Both the position numbers and the translations under genes were made by a program. A stretch of 64,000 nt of DNA, from positions 3,410,001 to 3,474,000 of the forward strand of contig NZ_CP075171.1 of the NCBI RefSeq assembly GCF_021379005.1. Reading direction: 5' to 3'. This stretch comes from Leptodesmis sichuanensis A121. Lineage in GTDB: Bacteria > Cyanobacteriota > Cyanobacteriia > Leptolyngbyales > Leptolyngbyaceae. Shown here one piece after another: positions 62,854-64,000 of the stretch (positions within the stretch are counted from its first letter, which is position 1; each line of letters opens with the position of its first letter). The notes beneath the pieces were generated by a model. The model made no database searches, had not been told where the DNA came from, and saw only the letters and a list, made by a program, of their open reading frames with translations.

Positions 62854-63339
62854 ATGCACCAGCGCTATCAAACATTTTTGATCCGGGACTGGCAACCGAG
62901 CGATCGTGAACCCGCAGCAGCAGTGATTCGTTCCGTCCTGATGGAGTATGGCCTCGCCTGGGAACCGGAAGGAGCCGATCAGGATGTATTGAACGTAGAA
63001 GCCTGCTACCTGGAGCGTCATGGACAGTTTTGGGTGATTGAGCAACAGGGAGATTTGGTAGGAACTGGAGCCTATTACCCGATCCACCGGGGATACAAAG
63101 CAGTCGAAATCCGCAAAATGTATCTACGGCCAGAAGTGCGGGGGCAGGGATTAGGACGATTTCTGCTGCACCAGTTGGAAACGGCGATCGCGACCCACGG
63201 CTTTGCTGAAATTTGGGTGGAAACCGCCAGTGCTTTGAAGGAAGCCGTGATGCTCTATGAAACCAGTGGCTACGAACTGGCAACGGGAGTCGAGACAGCG
63301 CGGTGCGATCGAGTGTATGTGAAGAGGATTGGGGAATGA
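62854..63339 (+). CDS. GNAT family N-acetyltransferase
   Basis: 161 residues. The acetyl-CoA-binding motif is MYLRPEVRGQGLGRFLLHQL (R-x-x-G-x-G/A), preceded by LVGTGAYYPIHRGYKAVEIR and followed by VMLYETSGYEL, all normal for GNAT enzymes. The N-terminal part FLIRDWQPSDREPAAAVIRS is typical of small free-standing members. The acceptor is unknown. Co-transcribed with miaE by the four-base spacing. Confidence 0.85.
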   Translation: MHQRYQTFLIRDWQPSDREPAAAVIRSVLMEYGLAWEPEGADQDVLNVEACYLERHGQFWVIEQQGDLVGTGAYYPIHRGYKAVEIRKMYLRPEVRGQGLGRFLLHQLETAIATHGFAEIWVETASALKEAVMLYETSGYELATGVETARCDRVYVKRIGE

Positions 63340-63383
63340 CAAAGGACAGATGATCAAAGACAACAGAACAGCCCCAAATTGCC

Positions 63384-64000
63384 TCACCTCAGTAGCACGG
63401 TTGCCAAAACCAATACCAGGGCTTCTGTCCATTCCACGATCGCCCCGTAGGTATCCCCCGTTTGTCCGCCCAGCTTGTAATTGAACCAGGCTCCTGTCAG
63501 CAGGGCGATCGTGCAGCCGCTCAGGGCCATTGTGATTGCCGATTGCCAACTGATGAAATGGCACCCTGCTAGTAAACCACTCCATCCCAAAAGCAGGAAC
63601 AATGAGGGAACCGCTGCCCACAGGGAATGAATGGCAGCTTTGTGGAAGGCTCCTTTGCCCTCTGGTTTGAGGTAGGGATCACGAGCGATCGCCACCAGTT
63701 GTCCCCAGCGGCCCCAGCCTGCGGCTCCCACCAGAGCAAACCAGCGGTCAGAGTCCAGACTGACCAGGGCGGTAGTTTTGAGGAGCAGAATGGCGATCGC
63801 AGCCATTACCCCAAAGGCTCCGGTTCGGCTATCAGCCATCACCTCCAGCCGTCGTTGAGGATCCAGCACGGCCAGTCCATCTGCGGTATCCATTGCGCCA
63901 TCCAGATGCAGGCCACCTGTAATTGTCAGCCAGAGCAACACCAGGATGGCACTTCGTACCAGGATTGGCATTCCTGTCACCTGTAAGGTTTGATCGATCG
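63384..64000 (-). CDS. cobS: Adenosylcobinamide-GDP ribazoletransferase CobS, 3' part
   Basis: The last step of cobalamin assembly joins adenosylcobinamide-GDP and alpha-ribazole. The reading is open to the right window edge, so the N-terminus is missing (a GTG at 63980 is internal). [17 protein letters not shown] carries the D-x-x-D type acidic motif, and [40 protein letters not shown] and [20 protein letters not shown] complete the family pattern. An integral membrane protein with several spans. It is convergent with the GNAT gene. Confidence 0.93.
   Translation of the reverse strand, partial: IDQTLQVTGMPILVRSAILVLLWLTITGGLHLDGAMDTADGLAVLDPQRRLEVMADSRTGAFGVMAAIAILLLKTTALVSLDSDRWFALVGAAGWGRWGQLVAIARDPYLKPEGKGAFHKAAIHSLWAAVPSLFLLLGWSGLLAGCHFISWQSAITMALSGCTIALLTGAWFNYKLGGQTGDTYGAIVEWTEALVLVLATVLLR

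Overview
The window is chromosomal DNA of a cyanobacterium, most likely a filamentous Leptolyngbya/Oscillatoriales-type organism. The signs are many copies of the HIP1 octamer GCGATCGC, a complete kaiABC clock cluster, the Calvin-cycle regulator CP12, an apocarotenoid oxygenase, several small genes of types known mainly from cyanobacteria (DUF3177, DUF3146), and heptanucleotide tandem repeats (STRR type). No rRNA, tRNA or CRISPR array was recognised. Assignments come from reading motifs and family resemblance; no database search was run.

Layout. 0-9 kb: trmB (cut by the window edge), an exported protein, a coiled-coil protein, a metallophosphoesterase and a FIST-domain protein sharing one terminator, cp12, a DUF3177 membrane protein, a candidate structured RNA leader, glmM and an HD-domain-like protein. 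9-16.5 kb is a decay zone: a secreted RNase Sa-like ribonuclease, a barstar-like gene, GC-rich palindromes, a thioesterase remnant, a toroid protein, PhzF, an IS982-type insertion sequence inside a heptamer array, a PadR regulator facing a near-consensus promoter whose ABC-transporter operon is reduced to a devA fragment, a carotenoid oxygenase and another truncated gene. 16.5-33.8 kb: GHL10 hydrolase, anmK, Ser/Thr kinase, TPR-glycosyltransferase, a CNT-type nucleoside transporter, small membrane and lipoproteins, a MalK/UgpC-type ATPase, lipase, GT4 and CocE/NonD hydrolase. 33.8-41 kb: two dead Uma2 genes, an M48 protease, three exported-protein genes in a row and an AlsS-type acetolactate synthase. 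41-50 kb: OmpR-type regulator, nanE, GT39, methyltransferase, ilvE and cysH. 50-64 kb: dxs facing kaiABC, a large hybrid kinase divergent from kaiA, trpD, DCC thiol oxidoreductase, an RCK-TM-RCK channel-like protein, miaE, a GNAT and cobS (cut by the window edge).

The most notable signal is not a gene. A 73-bp imperfect palindrome, with ends TAAACC and GGTTTA, is present seven times at exactly or nearly full form, plus two decayed copies. All copies are intergenic or abut a gene end, and two of them supply the TAA stop codon of the neighbouring gene. One decayed copy lies between kaiB and kaiC. Two copies are flanked by heptamer arrays in inverted orientation. Separately, heptamer-unit (or 14-bp) arrays have expanded in frame inside five otherwise ordinary enzymes (AnmK, TPR-glycosyltransferase, CocE hydrolase, GT39, TrpD), adding short low-complexity peptides without breaking the frame.

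Functional links are modest. The kai cluster and the adjacent hybrid kinase may form a clock and signalling neighbourhood. The RNase and barstar-like genes form a probable toxin/inhibitor pair. PadR with its operator-like repeats looks like a regulator that has lost its target genes.
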